From the NCBI GenBank assembly GCA_921293015.1, contig OV121084.1, forward strand, positions 25,792,946 to 25,856,945: a stretch of DNA of 64,000 nt. Direction: 5' to 3'. Shown here piece by piece: positions 1-11,651 of the stretch. This DNA comes from Phorcus lineatus (taxonomy: Eukaryota > Mollusca > Gastropoda > Trochida > Trochidae). Numbering within the stretch: the first letter of the stretch is position 1; every line of letters starts with the position of its first letter. The notes below the pieces were generated by a model. That model was not told the DNA's origin and made no database searches. It worked only from the letters and a program-made list of their open reading frames with translations. Made by a program: the position numbers and the translations under genes.

Positions 1-283
1 AAAAATAACTGAAAATAATGTTACAATGATATAAGTAAGTTTAGAGCAACATTGTTAATGTCACAAGTGATCTAAAAGTCGTAGTCTCATCTTGGCATGG
101 CTTTGGTTATGAGACATATCTAAAATTTCAAAAATTGGCGTGCTTCCTTACTTTTGAAAATCAAATCCAAACAATAGTACTTTATCATTTGTGCATGCCT
201 TCCAACATCATTTCATTTCACACACCAAAACATGTTATTCCGCCAACGTGATCAAAAGTAACTGTTAGGAGCTAGTGTAATAG

Positions 284-447
284 TAGATTAAAATTTAGTC
301 TATGAAGTATTTTAACAATTTGATGTTCCTTCATCATATGATTCTTTTCGTGAGTCTCTTAAATTCATATGTGTATGCAGTGAAATCTTGACCTAGACTT
401 AGACTGTATTAAAGGCTCATATTTAACACAGACATGAAGCAGGACTA
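284..447 (+). mobile_element. MITE family A, copy 1
   Basis: Runs from TAGATTAAAATTTAGTCTAT to GAAGCAGGACTA, about 164 bp. The 5' end is a nearly perfect self-complementary 17-mer (consensus AGACTAAAATTTAGTCT). The left flank GTGTAATAG resembles ATGTAAAAG, which follows the element. It is tandem with copy 2. Confidence 0.7.
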
Positions 448-458
448 ATGTAAAAGCA

Positions 459-618
459 TAGACTAAAATTTAGTCTATGAAAATTGTTAATAATTTACTG
501 TTCCTTCATCCATAATTTTTTTCTTTGGGCTCCTAATGTCAGTCAATCTAGACTTGCTGAATGTGGACGTAGACTGTATAAAAGGCTCCTTTATATACAC
601 AGTCATGAAGCAGGACTA
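459..618 (+). mobile_element. MITE family A, copy 2
   Basis: A second copy starting only 11 bp after copy 1. The same 11 bases (ATGTAAAAGCA) separate the two copies and follow copy 2, so the pair looks like tandem insertion or unequal exchange over the target duplication. Confidence 0.75.
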
Positions 619-629
619 ATGTAAAAGCA

Positions 630-945
630 CAGTGGAGCTCAGTGGTGTAGTGGTTAACATGCTGGCCTCTCACGCCAACGGCCTGGAATGTCGGTGAAAT
701 CCCAAACTTTTGACCTGGGCATTGTACTGTATTGCGTCCCTGGGCAAGACAATTCATCCACATTGCACTTAGTCTACCAGTAGTACAAACGGGTACCTAA
801 CCACGGGAAGGTATGGACCTATACTGTCGCTCGAAGCGCTTAATAGCTGCATCAAAAGTACTACCCCTTCAGGGAAATGATAGAATTTGTGCGGTTTGAG
901 CAGCGCAATACAAATGGAATATTATCATTATTATCATTAATAGGC
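630..945 (+). mobile_element. tRNA-derived SINE
   Basis: The head resembles a tRNA: an A-box-like stretch, AGTGGTGTAGTGGTTAACA, then a degraded B-box, GGTGAAATCCC, about 45 bases later. The body contains TGGGCAAGACAATTCATCC, and the element ends in a (TTATCA)n-like tail. It abuts MITE copy 2. It is not a functional tRNA gene because no cloverleaf can be closed. Confidence 0.65.
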
Positions 946-947
946 TG

Positions 948-2039
948 TTGAATGCATCGGACAGGAAGAAGAATAAGAAGTAGAGTAGGTATGCATGTAC
1001 TGTCATGAAAATATGTTTGACATTGCTAAGACATGTTTAATACTTTTTCAATGTTCTTAACAATTTCATATGACATATTGCGCTTTTGACTAGCTTCATC
1101 CTGTCCAGGGTTAAAAGAATACGCTTCCATAACTAAATACGCAGGTTTCAGAGAGGGAAACATGTTTGTCACAAAATAACATAAATGATGAACGTTTCTG
1201 AAAACATTAAGATAAAATAATATTTCTGTATAGCTCCATCTCGGTTAGTTTGAATTGAATATCAAATCATTTAATATCAATATAACATTTGAGAGACGTT
1301 AATGGCGATATAAATATTTTGAAAAGGTCCTTCGCTTCGCTTTTGATATAAAGAGTATAATCATGTTGACAGTTTCATGAAAAAGGTTTTCTGTTTATCT
1401 ATGCGCTGAATATAGATAAGGCAATTTTGTTGACACATTCTCTCCTATCCAGTCTCGAATCTTGGAGCTTATCTCGTGTGTATGACAATCGAGCGCAGCA
1501 AGACAATCACTCATTTCGCCACTACCGCAATCTGTGTTCATCTTAAATTGATGGTTTCGTGTTGCCGAAAATCAATAAATAGTACGAAGGGGTTAATATA
1601 ATTCGGGAATGGTCAGACTTTTTATAAATTTAAGTAATGTCCTCCTATATTGAACAGTGGCAAATAGCGTCTATCAGTCCCTCTATACATGTAGACTGTT
1701 TTTCAAAACATTTTACCTCAAACGCACCCTCGATACATAATTTGTTGAAAAGCAAGTCTAGATGGTGGATAGAAGTCCGATTTTTCTGAGGCTCTTTTCC
1801 ACAGTCAATAAAATTTCTACAGAATTACGTTCAATTCAATGTTTATTCGGTATAAAGGCCATAGGCCCAAGTACAAAAGTGCTTTTGAGAGAACCACGTT
1901 ATAGTGGAATTGTTAGTAGTTTAAGACACAGAGTATGTTTCATGAATATTGTATGTAAATATAAGATGACCTGAGTAAAGCTCAAATTGCCTATCTAAAG
2001 TTGCATCTTCATCTTTTAACTGCAAAATTATCAAATTTT
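948..2039. other. gene-free stretch
   Basis: AT-rich, with no ORF of coding character and no transposon ends recognised. Confidence 0.6.
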
Positions 2040-2245
2040 CTTGTCTTCGATTTTTCCCGTGATTATCCGGTTTTCGATCATAAATATTGACTCTTTTCCA
2101 GATTATTATCACTCTGCTAACTGATAAGCATTGGAATGTTATTTTTCAGAAACAACCACTTCTTGTCGATGATATAACACCATCTATAAAGATTGATGTA
2201 TATGATCCGAACAACATACACGTACTCTGTGTCCCATTAATGACG
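2040..2245 (+). repeat. diverged fragment of the TTAA element family
   Basis: Contains TCCGGTTTTCGATCATAA and a right end near CTCTGTGTCCCATTAA, matching the inner block and right terminus of the elements at 22240, 36891 and 60117. Confidence 0.35.
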
Positions 2246-2684
2246 AAATGAGACTAGCCGTACTCAAATCGATTAATTAGCTTTAAGCAAAAGTGACGAT
2301 AACGTAATTTAGCAAACTAAGCGAGTTCAGTACAGTGGAATAAATGGAACTGTATCGGTAACACCTTTCAATATTTTTTTATTTTCTTAATGTTCGAGTG
2401 TCTAATTAATTTCGGAATTTTTATTTCCGACACAAAAGGTTAACATAAAATGATATAACGTTCTCTTCAATAAGTTTTTGCTCTATTCTAATAAGATATG
2501 TGAAAGAATGCCTCAGCAACAAAAACAAGTCATGATATTTTCAGAACTAAAAGTCTACAATTAACAATTATGGTTGTAGCAAATGAGATCTGGGCAGATA
2601 AAAGCAATATAACAGTCAACTAGTCAGTGTGTATCTAGTTGAAGGTTTTCATATGATAATAACAGTTATCGATGCATAAAGAAA

Positions 2685-3025
2685 AGCCCCCACTTAAAAT
2701 CCAAATCAACACTTAAGAGCCGTTGATACAGTCTAGTTTCAAATAAGAACTACTTTAAAAATCAAAATCAACACTTATGAGCCTTTGATCCAGTCTAGAT
2801 TCAAATACGCCCCACTTAAAACTCCAAATCAACACTTTAATCATAGGCACCCACTGGTCACTTTTTGTCGTCTGACCGCCTCTCAAGATATGTAAATAAT
2901 TCTAAAGGCATAAATTCGTTTCTATGTAGGGTTATATTCATATTCAACACCGCTTAAGATATGTTGTCATGATCAATGATTATATATAAAATAAGAGCCT
3001 TTGATACGGTCTAGATTCAAATCCA
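2685..3025 (-). repeat. three fragments of MITE family A in a local repeat
   Basis: Segments at about 2717..2740, 2779..2806 and 2995..3020 share GAGCCTTTGATACAGTCTAG, the reverse complement of the family A interior. The first two are in an imperfect tandem with intervening CCAAATCAACACTTA units. It could be decayed MITE copies caught in a minisatellite. Confidence 0.45.
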
Positions 3026-3292
3026 AATCAATAACTCACTTGTTACGGGTAATTGTTGGGTACGATTAACATTTGCCTTAAAGAAGAATGGATCTGCATA
3101 TGTGTATTGAAAATTCAATATTACGCGTTGCTAACCTCAAAGGCATCTCAAATTACATGATATTTGCACTAGTATACAGATATGTGAACAAACCTTTGGC
3201 ATGCAGCTGTAGCTTCCAAAATCTTGTCATAAATCATGGGCCATTTTCTAAGTTTTATGATTTTCCTCATCTAAACTGAAGATTAAGAGTCT

Positions 3293-3684
3293 CTCCTAAC
3301 TGAGGTAGCTCCGTCATAATTCCTATACAACCTCTGTTCTAATACGAGCGTTCCTCGGTCTAGAAATGTAGAAGACTAATCGGAAGCAATCAAAGTTAGT
3401 TGTGCAATCATCGACGTCGTTTCAAACGTTATCATGTAAAACGCCTCATTTAATGTTTAACGCTAACAGAAAATTAAATTATGTTTTTTTATAAAGTTTA
3501 ATTTTATTTCATTTTATTGCATAGGTCTGTGCTACAACAAATATGTTATTCATGCGTCCGGTGTTTTCATTGGCTGAAATATTGCAAGGTAGTTTATGTT
3601 TCAATATAAAGCCAATCCCGAGAATAGGTCTTATGAGACCAGAGGTAAAGTAAGAACTAATTACGGAGCTACCTCTGTTAGGAG
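3293..3684. mobile_element. non-autonomous element with inverted termini
   Basis: CTCCTAACTGAGGTAGCTCC at the left pairs with GGAGCTACCTCTGTTAGGAG at the right with one mismatch, giving about 390 bp in total. The interior includes no transposase. I could not find a convincing target duplication, so the superfamily is unknown. Confidence 0.5.
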
Positions 3685-6001
3685 TGAATGGAAAGTCAAT
3701 AGCAAGTTGATATTCATTCTCCCAGTTAAAATTCGGGAAAACAAACGAAATGAATGAATAAATTAAACATTGCATATATATTTTTTATTCTAACTTTAGA
3801 TTATTGAATACTCAAACACTTTGTAATAGAATGAGAAACTTGAAAAATCACGTGACCTGGTTACCATTGACAAGGCACGTGACACAGAGATAGTATAACT
3901 GCTAATAATCGATGTGGGCCATTATCACTGTTGCAAGAAACTGCTACCAGTTACATAAGAAAAACGTGAGTATCCTATGAAACTGACAAAACTGGGCAAC
4001 TTTAAACTTGTAAATGGAAATGTTATTTTTCTTGCGTTTCCAATGACAACATGGTGCAACAATTAATGGTAGAATATTGGATAATTCCAGAATAGTGGTT
4101 CTTATATAAAGTCACGAACGAAAGAAACGTTCCCAAATTTTTAAAAGAATAATTAACAAACTACTGCTGCAAGAGAAAGGTGACTTTCAATGTCTGTGGT
4201 AGGCACATGTTTCGTCAATTAAGAAGTACGATAAATTTCATATACCAGAGTATGAAGTTAAACTTGTATTTTAATGTCTGTTCAAAAACACTTGGAGTCG
4301 TGAATTCATTTTGGACAATTTGCTTGATTCCTGCCATTTAGGTCAAAATAATTATGAAATGCAGAAATTTGATTAATAGAATATTTATATCATCAAAGTT
4401 TATAACTTTTATGGATACAGATTTGTTAACGCGTCATTTCTGTACGGCGACACAAAACAAACCAGGAAGCCGGTTTTTACTATAACGTTGATTACTCATT
4501 AGGCGTAATTTCAAGAAACTGGAACATTATGTTGTTTGAAATTTCAAATTATTGTAATGTTGGTTTCTTAAGACTTACTGAAACTCTGTTTCAATTAAGG
4601 GCTGTATCTATCATCAATACTGTATCTATAAGAAGGTACTTCTTTCAAATTTGATATATTTCATCTTTTAGCATAATCGTCACAAAGTTGTGACACTAAC
4701 ATACAGTTGCTTCAAAGGGTAAGTATTCACTTTTTCATGTGAAAAGAAGTAATAAGAAACACTGACGAATCCTTGATTTCAAAACTGAAACGACTCAAAC
4801 TTTCCAAAAATAATTAACATAACGTTCTAGATGATTTTGCTCTACGTTGTAAACCACCGGTTAAACACGAGGCGCCCCCTGGTGTTACTTAAAACAAATT
4901 TGGAGATTAATATCCAGTTTGATCATAAAGCGATTTGCACTCTGCTTGTGTGATGAAGGTTTGATGAAAGCAGCGCATATGGTTAGCGGCAGATGATACC
5001 GCCCCGAAATAGAATAATCCTTTGACAATAATCGCGATGATGCCCACTAATCGGGTTTCCAATTTGTGATTTCTCATCCCCAAATCAATCATGTATTATC
5101 ATAAGCCGAGGGCTGATAGACTGATGTTCTGTCCTGAAACTAGTTCATAAATTCGAAATATTAGAAAATTGTACGTAGTTCTAATATTATAAACTCAACT
5201 AGTAAAAAAATACAAATAAAATCTGTTTAGATAATCTGTGTACAAAAATAGGACATGTTTTCAATCTCAGCTATTTTTAGAAAATCTATAAATAGGATTT
5301 TAAAAATGATTTAATTTTTATAGCTACACGCAAGCGATAAATGTTTGCTTTTGAAGATATAAACTATCAACGTGACACAGGAGCGATACCAGAAGAAGCG
5401 GGATTGGAGGATTGGAAAATCACTCCAACAACCTGCGATGAGAGGGTGTTTTAGAGGTTTTATAATTTCAAGATGATTTACACGTAGCATCCTTGCAAGT
5501 GCAGGTTGAAATCCACAACAATTCTGTGATTCTAGTTTAAGTAAAAAACGGTTCACTATTTTTTCAAAAAATATTTCATATACTACACCTTTTTACTCCC
5601 TCTGGGGTATTACATTGCATATACTTTTTCCACGAGCGCTTTTTCGACTTTATCATCCTTTACCACAGTAAGTATATCAATGTAGCCCGTAATACAATTG
5701 TCCTGTCGACTGGTACTGAATAAACGATAAGACGACTTTAACGGTATCAGGAAGTCTAGCCCCTCTGCAGTGACCGGGTTACACTGAGGTAATTATAAAG
5801 CCAGTGATCTCTGATTGAAGCCTATGACTCATGGCCTAGTCCCCGCGGCGGAGATTCCACTGGTCACTCTATCTGCTGACCATACCTCACGGAGTCCACC
5901 TCACTGACCGCTCACTGACCTCACCATTCGGTATATAGACATGACCAGACTCACATGTCGACTTCTAATAGTCTTTGATGAATAGCAAACATCAGATCTA
6001 C
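3685..6001. other. gene-free stretch
   Basis: AT-rich with only short ORFs. No domain, RNA gene or repeat end was recognised. Confidence 0.55.
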
Positions 6002-6137
6002 TGGACTAAAAATAAGTCCATGAAATATTTCAATAATTTACTGTTCTTTCATCAATTTTGGGGAGGGGGGAGGGGATGTCCTGCCTCTAACTTCAAAGAA
6101 AGGCTCCTATTTAATATACAGTCATGAAGCAGGACTA
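6002..6137 (+). mobile_element. MITE family A, copy 3
   Basis: TGGACTAAAAATAAGTCCAT to GAAGCAGGACTA, about 136 bp. The self-complementary start is kept as a compensated variant (GGACT...AGTCC). Flanks CAGATCTA and CAGACCTA suggest a duplication, slightly offset from the element ends. Confidence 0.65.
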
Positions 6138-6929
6138 TACAGACCTAAGTATATCCTATGTTAAATAGATCTGATCGAGGAATATTCCTTTTGTTTTTTT
6201 AGATAGAAAAGAAGGAGCTAAGTTGGACCCTAAATTTCAGAGTTTTAAGAAACTTAGCAGTCTAGACTTTCTTCTGTTAAAGAGCTTCACAAAGATTCCT
6301 TTCTCTATTGACTGTATCTTACGCAAAGCAAAAATATCGTTGTAATTTACCATTTCTTGATGCATCACAATCTTCGTTTTATTTCACATGTCAGTTTGAA
6401 TAAGTTCACATAGGTTTAATTTCATATAAATTTTAATTTAATACTATATTTTCCTGACAGGAGTGGCCATACATCCGGGTGTCGATGTTTCATCCATGAA
6501 AACATTGTGGGCGTTGTTGCTACATCTCGCATGATGGCATAGAACGACTAATGGTCAAATTTCAATTCCTCTTCCATGACCTTTGCAATAGGAGTATAAA
6601 GAGAATTAACAGATCACATTATCACATATTTCTAATGCTTATCAGAGTTGATATCAATTTCATTCTTTTAATCATGAAGGTTGGTATTTCAAAATGTTCT
6701 ATATATCTAAAATGTGTCTCCTTCTTTTCTGTACGCGAAATTGGGTGCCTGTGCAACATAATTTCAACTACGTCACAACAATTCATATAATTTTTTTACA
6801 TTCAGTGTTGATTTTCTCCCTACATATTCCAATCAGTGATATACCTCATGTACATGTACATTGATAAGGAAAAGGAACTTTTATAACTGATTCCATATTT
6901 CAATTCTTATTCGAAGTATTTTTTCTTAC

Positions 6930-7190
6930 TCCGTAAGCGTTCATGCTTCGAATCCCGACAGGGGCTCGGAAACTTTGTATGCACTAGAGAACTGATCGAC
7001 ACGCAGTAAGGTTTGGGTGTAATGCTAGACTGAATTTCAGCACAGTAACCCCCATGGTTCGCTAGTTCCAGTCGATGCTCACATGTTTCATCACAATTTA
7101 TAGCCAAAACAGTGTTGCGGGCTTTCTACTTGCAATGTTACCGTTGTATTAGTGAAATGCTCTTAAATACCCCCAACTCACCTCACCTTA
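6930..7190 (+). mobile_element. SINE family B copy
   Basis: B-box-like GCTTCGAATCCCGAC near the start, a body with CATGGTTCGCTAGTTCCAG and GTTGCGGGCTTTCTAC, and a tail GTGAAATGCTC followed by CTCACCTCACC. It shares body and tail with the copies at 44.0 and 58.5 kb. Confidence 0.6.
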
Positions 7191-7268
7191 TTAAAGATCC
7201 TTGCTTTTAGTAAACATGGTTTAACTATTCAAATGTGCTCTTTTCAGAATTGTTAGAATCTTAACATA

Positions 7269-7610
7269 TCTTTTGAATCATTATCACAACCATCATCGTC
7301 ATCATCATTGTCATCACCAGCATTGTAAATACTATCATCATCATCATCAGACGCAGCACCACGATCACCGCCACAATCATCTTCAATATCTCTATCCATT
7401 ATCATAATCATCACCAATATAATGATCATCACGATCATCGCCATGATCAACACAACCATCAAGAACATCATCATCACCATTACAATCATTATCATAATCC
7501 TACTCACCATCAGCAGCATCATCATCAACATCATCCCTAAATCATCATCGTAATGTTCTTTACTACCACTATCATTATTGTCATCATCATCATCAGTTGT
7601 CATCTTCTTA
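7269..7610. repeat. imperfect (CAT)n trinucleotide tract
   Basis: Long interrupted CAT/ATC array. The 148-codon minus-strand ORF across it reads as Asp- and Met-rich runs, which is an artefact of the repeat. A pure (GAT)n run follows at 7717..7742. Confidence 0.85.
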
Positions 7611-8488
7611 TTTGATATAATTTCATAGCTAGGAATGTATGAACATGTTGGTTCGTATATTTGCTTTATACAACGAAGGAGGGTCCTCGCAATTAACATA
7701 TATAATACTTATGATAATGATGATGATGATGATGATGATGATTTTAACGCCTAATATCCAATCCAGGACTGCTCACTGGCGGTACAATGTATATATTGTG
7801 TGTCATATCACTTTTTAAAAACATTATTTATAACAAAGAACCAACATTTGCCTTTTAAATAAGTAACATGTTTTTTTATGAAACTGAGGGGTGATCGCTT
7901 GCTTTGTGTTTGTCACTCAGAAAGTCTCTCGAAAGACACAATTTACGATAATCCGGTGAATAACCATAGCAACATCTAAACGAACGAAACATAATTGTCA
8001 CGCTTTGTGATACCGTTGCAGAGATAAGTTACTCTATTTTAAAATTTATAGTTGTGAAAATAAATCACGATACATAACAGCTCATATAAGTTATTAATCC
8101 CCTTTTGACAAAAATAGGTTCATATCATATCAGTTTAAAAAGAGACGTCGTAGTTTTAACGACAGTGTGATTGCAAACTCAAATTTAGTGAAATCCATTG
8201 ATAAATCTCCAAAGAGGGTTTAGCAAAAAGTCAAAGTCTTTATCTCAGATGTACCATGTAGTGAAATACAATTTTGGCTGTGTGGAATACATGAATATAA
8301 TTTATGAAGAATATTAACATTTTACCAAAACATATGTAATGCTATGAAAATATGTTTATCTTATTTTCTGCTTGTAACATCCCTCAAATTTCTTCTGAGA
8401 ACCCAAAATGCCGAGTGTGATGTATGTTACCTGTTATTTATGTTATCTTACATGCAAAGAACCAAGGGTGAAATATAGACAGTTGAAG

Positions 8489-8664
8489 CACAGGCCCTCG
8501 GATCATTATAAACAAAAATCTAAATAAATTTTTTTTAGAACACCCCCTGAATAGAATTGTACTTCTGTTAATAGGACTATTAACAGAAGTACAATTCTAT
8601 TCAGGGGGTGTTCTCAAAGAAAAAAATTAATTTTTTTTTTAATATAATGATCCGAGGGCCTGTG
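8489..8664. mobile_element. palindromic MITE with 8-bp target duplication (hAT-like)
   Basis: The element folds into one long hairpin. It starts CACAGGCCCTCGGATCATTA and ends with the complement, and the centre is a perfect GAACACCCCCTGAATAG... inverted repeat around GGACTA. It is flanked on both sides by AGTTGAAG (8481..8488 and 8665..8672). An 8-bp duplication is typical of hAT elements; that assignment is an inference. Confidence 0.75.
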
Positions 8665-8846
8665 AGTTGAAGAGCATATATTGACACGTAGGTGTCTGTC
8701 ATACAGAAGACTTCCTTCGCTTATTCGCTTTTTTAAGGCTCATAATTTCAAGGAATTTTGAGTTTGACAACTTTCTGGGTAAACTTTAATGAACACTTAA
8801 TAATGAAGTCAATAAAGAAAATATGAACATCCAAATATGGATCTAC

Positions 8847-9111
8847 TTTGGATTTTCTAAGTGTCGACGTCCTGCTACTCCCCCACCTCTGGGACGACAC
8901 ATGGAAGGGTGTAACAACAAGATTTTAGTTAACCGTGAATTTAATCCTGTGTTGAAAAAACAAGTAACATCAAAGTCTGCCGCCTGTGCGATACGGGGGA
9001 GTAGCAGGAAGTCGACACTTTGAAAATCCAAAATAGCATAAAGTCGACAGGCGACAAACTTTGATGTTTCTTGTTTTTTCAACACAGGATTAAATTCGCG
9101 GTTAACTAAAA
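8847..9111. repeat. interdigitated inverted repeats A-B-A'-B'
   Basis: A (8847..8884) is inverted as A' (8995..9032) with 36 of 38 bases matching. B (8923..8987) is inverted as B' (9047..9111) with 61 of 65 matching. The two stems cannot form together without a pseudoknot. Short ORFs here on both strands are by-products. Confidence 0.75.
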
Positions 9112-9493
9112 ACTCGGATTCACTTTACTCTAACGGGAAAAAATGCGAAACAGACTGCAAAAAAGAGAAAATGTAAATAACATTGAATCATAATCAGGGA
9201 TGTCCTCACCAATTTAGACAATATTAAAACAAAAATACAACCTTTGGTCCTGAAATCTGTTAGATAGTCCTAGTACATGTACAAAGTTGAATTTTTGTCA
9301 TCTCCATTTATGTAGCGTTGGAACTTTTCATTATAGAATATTCTATATATTAGAGATGGTGAAATTTGGACTTTTTAAATTCAAGACAAATGCGCTTCAG
9401 GATTATCTTCTAGCGAATCCACAAAAGACACAGACATAATGCTCTTAAATGAATATATATTGTATTTTTAATTGAACTTCAATTGTGATTGTT

Positions 9494-9732
9494 ATTCCAA
9501 CAGATGGATTGATATTCTTGAAGATTGACGATCTATTGTAGTAGAAGTTTATTCCCTGTTCATTTTAGACAATTTCAGTCACACCAACCTCATGAGTCAC
9601 CCATAGATTGTAATTCCAACATGTATTTTCAAAGATATTCTTGAAGATTCACGATCTATTGTAGTAGAAGTTTATTTCTTGTTCCTTTGAGACAATTACA
9701 GTCACACCAACCTCATGAGTCACCCATAGATG
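9494..9732 (+). repeat. two-unit tandem duplication of about 119 bp
   Basis: Units 9494..9612 and 9613..9732 share ATTCCAACA, GATATTCTTGAAGATT, CGATCTATTGTAGTAGAAGT and the end CATGAGTCACCCATAGAT. Differences are few, indicating a fairly recent duplication. Confidence 0.75.
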
Positions 9733-11039
9733 AAGCCAATTATCTTATGTATGTACAGAACACAAAGTATGTTGTCGAACTTTGTAAACCTGTTTTCATA
9801 TCGAGGGCTTGTAAATAATGCTGATACGTAACTTTGTAAAACTATTTGATTCAGTATTATGACAATAAAACGGTTTAAGAAATGTTTTATCAGACTATGA
9901 TGACATCCGCCGATGAGTCGATAATTTTTCTAGAATATGTTATTGAGAATAGTGAAATAAAATAATGAAATAAAGTATTGAATTTGTCATATAAATATTT
10001 CACATGTAGTTTGGAAGCAGGGTCACGGTTTGTGAAAATATCGAACGCATTTGTTCAATGATCATCGAACGTAAGTTCTCTATGTAGATCAAATTGACAC
10101 ACGTCCGTTGGTCGTTATTTAGTGGGCCACAGAGTATGTTGTTTGAGTCAAATATGTCAAACTTCATGAATGGTGTGTTGTAATCGAGAGGTAGTGATTG
10201 TTTCAGCAAATCAGGATCCCAAAGTTTATCAGTTCATTTTATTGACAATAAACGGATTAATGTCGTGAATTGTGATCGAAACCAGGACAATGACGCGCGT
10301 CAATGATTCAAACGTAATTTCGGAAACTAATTTACAGAAGGCAGAAAAACAAACATTAGTTGATACTGTTAAGTATGTCATTTAACTTATATGCACGTTA
10401 ATTAAACACATTATTTCGAATTCTAAATTTTTATAGGGACGTTTTACGATTTTCAGTGAAAACAAGAAAACATCATAATTAGGGCATTTAAGAGATAAAG
10501 ATTTAAGTTTAGGAAGTCAATTTTACCTTAACTCAAGTCAGAAGGTAGTTTGGCTCTTACTAAAGCCAAATTAAAAATCATGAAACATACGCTGTGTCAC
10601 TTTAAGATAGTTGACGTCCCCAAGTAATCACACTTATCGGACTCCGTGTTATGTCAGTGAATCACGTCAATGAAACTACCATATCAGACAGTTTTATCCC
10701 ACAGGTACACTCAGCGATGTTAATGACGTTGTATACGGATAAGATACACGTCAAAATACCAAATTTGATGACAAAAATTGAGTATATTTCATTAAGTCAT
10801 CCTTTTATGAATCACACTAGTTTTAAATTGAAAATCGCACAAGTGCCAAAGGTAAATGAAGAAACCGAAATCAAACATCCCATTGAAATGAATGTAAGTT
10901 ATAAATCTTATCGAACACAGAACACAATCCGTGTCAATCTGTCCTTATTTCATAATTGGATAAGTTGTGTTTCATGCATATTGACCGGTTTTCGATCAGA
11001 AGTCTTTTAATCAATAGAGTTGGGGAAATGGATTCGCAT
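9733..11039. other. gene-free stretch with one 119-codon ORF of no known type
   Basis: The plus ORF at 10651..11010 starts with ATG but shows no domain, signal peptide or family resemblance and has ordinary AT-rich composition. I treat it as a chance ORF. Confidence 0.5.
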
Positions 11040-11048
11040 ACCTAAACC

Positions 11049-11211
11049 TAGTCCTGCTTCATGACTGTGTATATAAAAAGGAGTCTTTTAGGTCCACTTT
11101 AAGCAACTCTAGATTGACTGAATACACATGAATACACAAAGAAAAATATTATTATGGATGAACGAACAGTAACTTATTAATGTTAATATTCATAGACTAA
11201 ATTTTTGTCTA
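11049..11211 (-). mobile_element. MITE family A, copy 4, with 9-bp target duplication
   Basis: Reverse orientation: TAGTCCTGCTTCATGACTG at the left and TAGACTAAATTTTTGTCTA at the right. The flanks are ACCTAAACC (11040..11048) and ACCTTAACC (11212..11220), 8 of 9 identical and directly abutting the element. Confidence 0.8.
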
Positions 11212-11643
11212 ACCTTAACCGATCATGAACGTTCATTTTCAGACTGTTTATTTTAATTAAAATATATTTCTTACAATTGAAAACATTTATAATCTTTAAA
11301 AAGGGCTACAGCCCCTTTTTGTCTTAAGAGTCATAACAGAAATAACATTTGATAAATCAGATTCGCTTTATTTGTCAATAGGATGTTTCGTAGTGATAAA
11401 ACGATTTAGGCATACAATATGAGTATTACAACTTCAAAAGTAATTCTACATTTCACTTGCAAAAACTCTTGCTTCACATTCAATTTGAGTTTTAAGTACA
11501 GTCATTTCAATTTTAATAAACATTTTCACAAACTACACAGGTGAACGAGTAAAATTACTTCGACTTTAAAACTTCAAAGACAAAGGCAATATAGTCATTG
11601 TTTTTGTATTTATAATTAAAACTACAAAGAAACCAAGAACGCG

Positions 11644-11651
11644 TGACGTCA
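11644..11651. promoter_or_regulatory. perfect CRE
   Basis: TGACGTCA in otherwise gene-free DNA; significance unknown. Confidence 0.2.

Noticed and set aside
630..720. possible tRNA gene
   Set aside because: A- and B-box-like motifs are present but no cloverleaf forms and a SINE body follows.
3301..3320. let-7-like TGAGGTAG string
   Set aside because: Only the seed matches, and the sequence is part of an inverted transposon-like terminus rather than a microRNA hairpin.
7253..7699. 148-codon minus ORF rich in Asp, Met and Ile
   Set aside because: It is a translation of the interrupted (CAT)n microsatellite, not a protein gene.
10651..11010. 119-codon plus ORF with an ATG
   Set aside because: No recognisable family, signal peptide or splice context; compatible with chance in AT-rich DNA.
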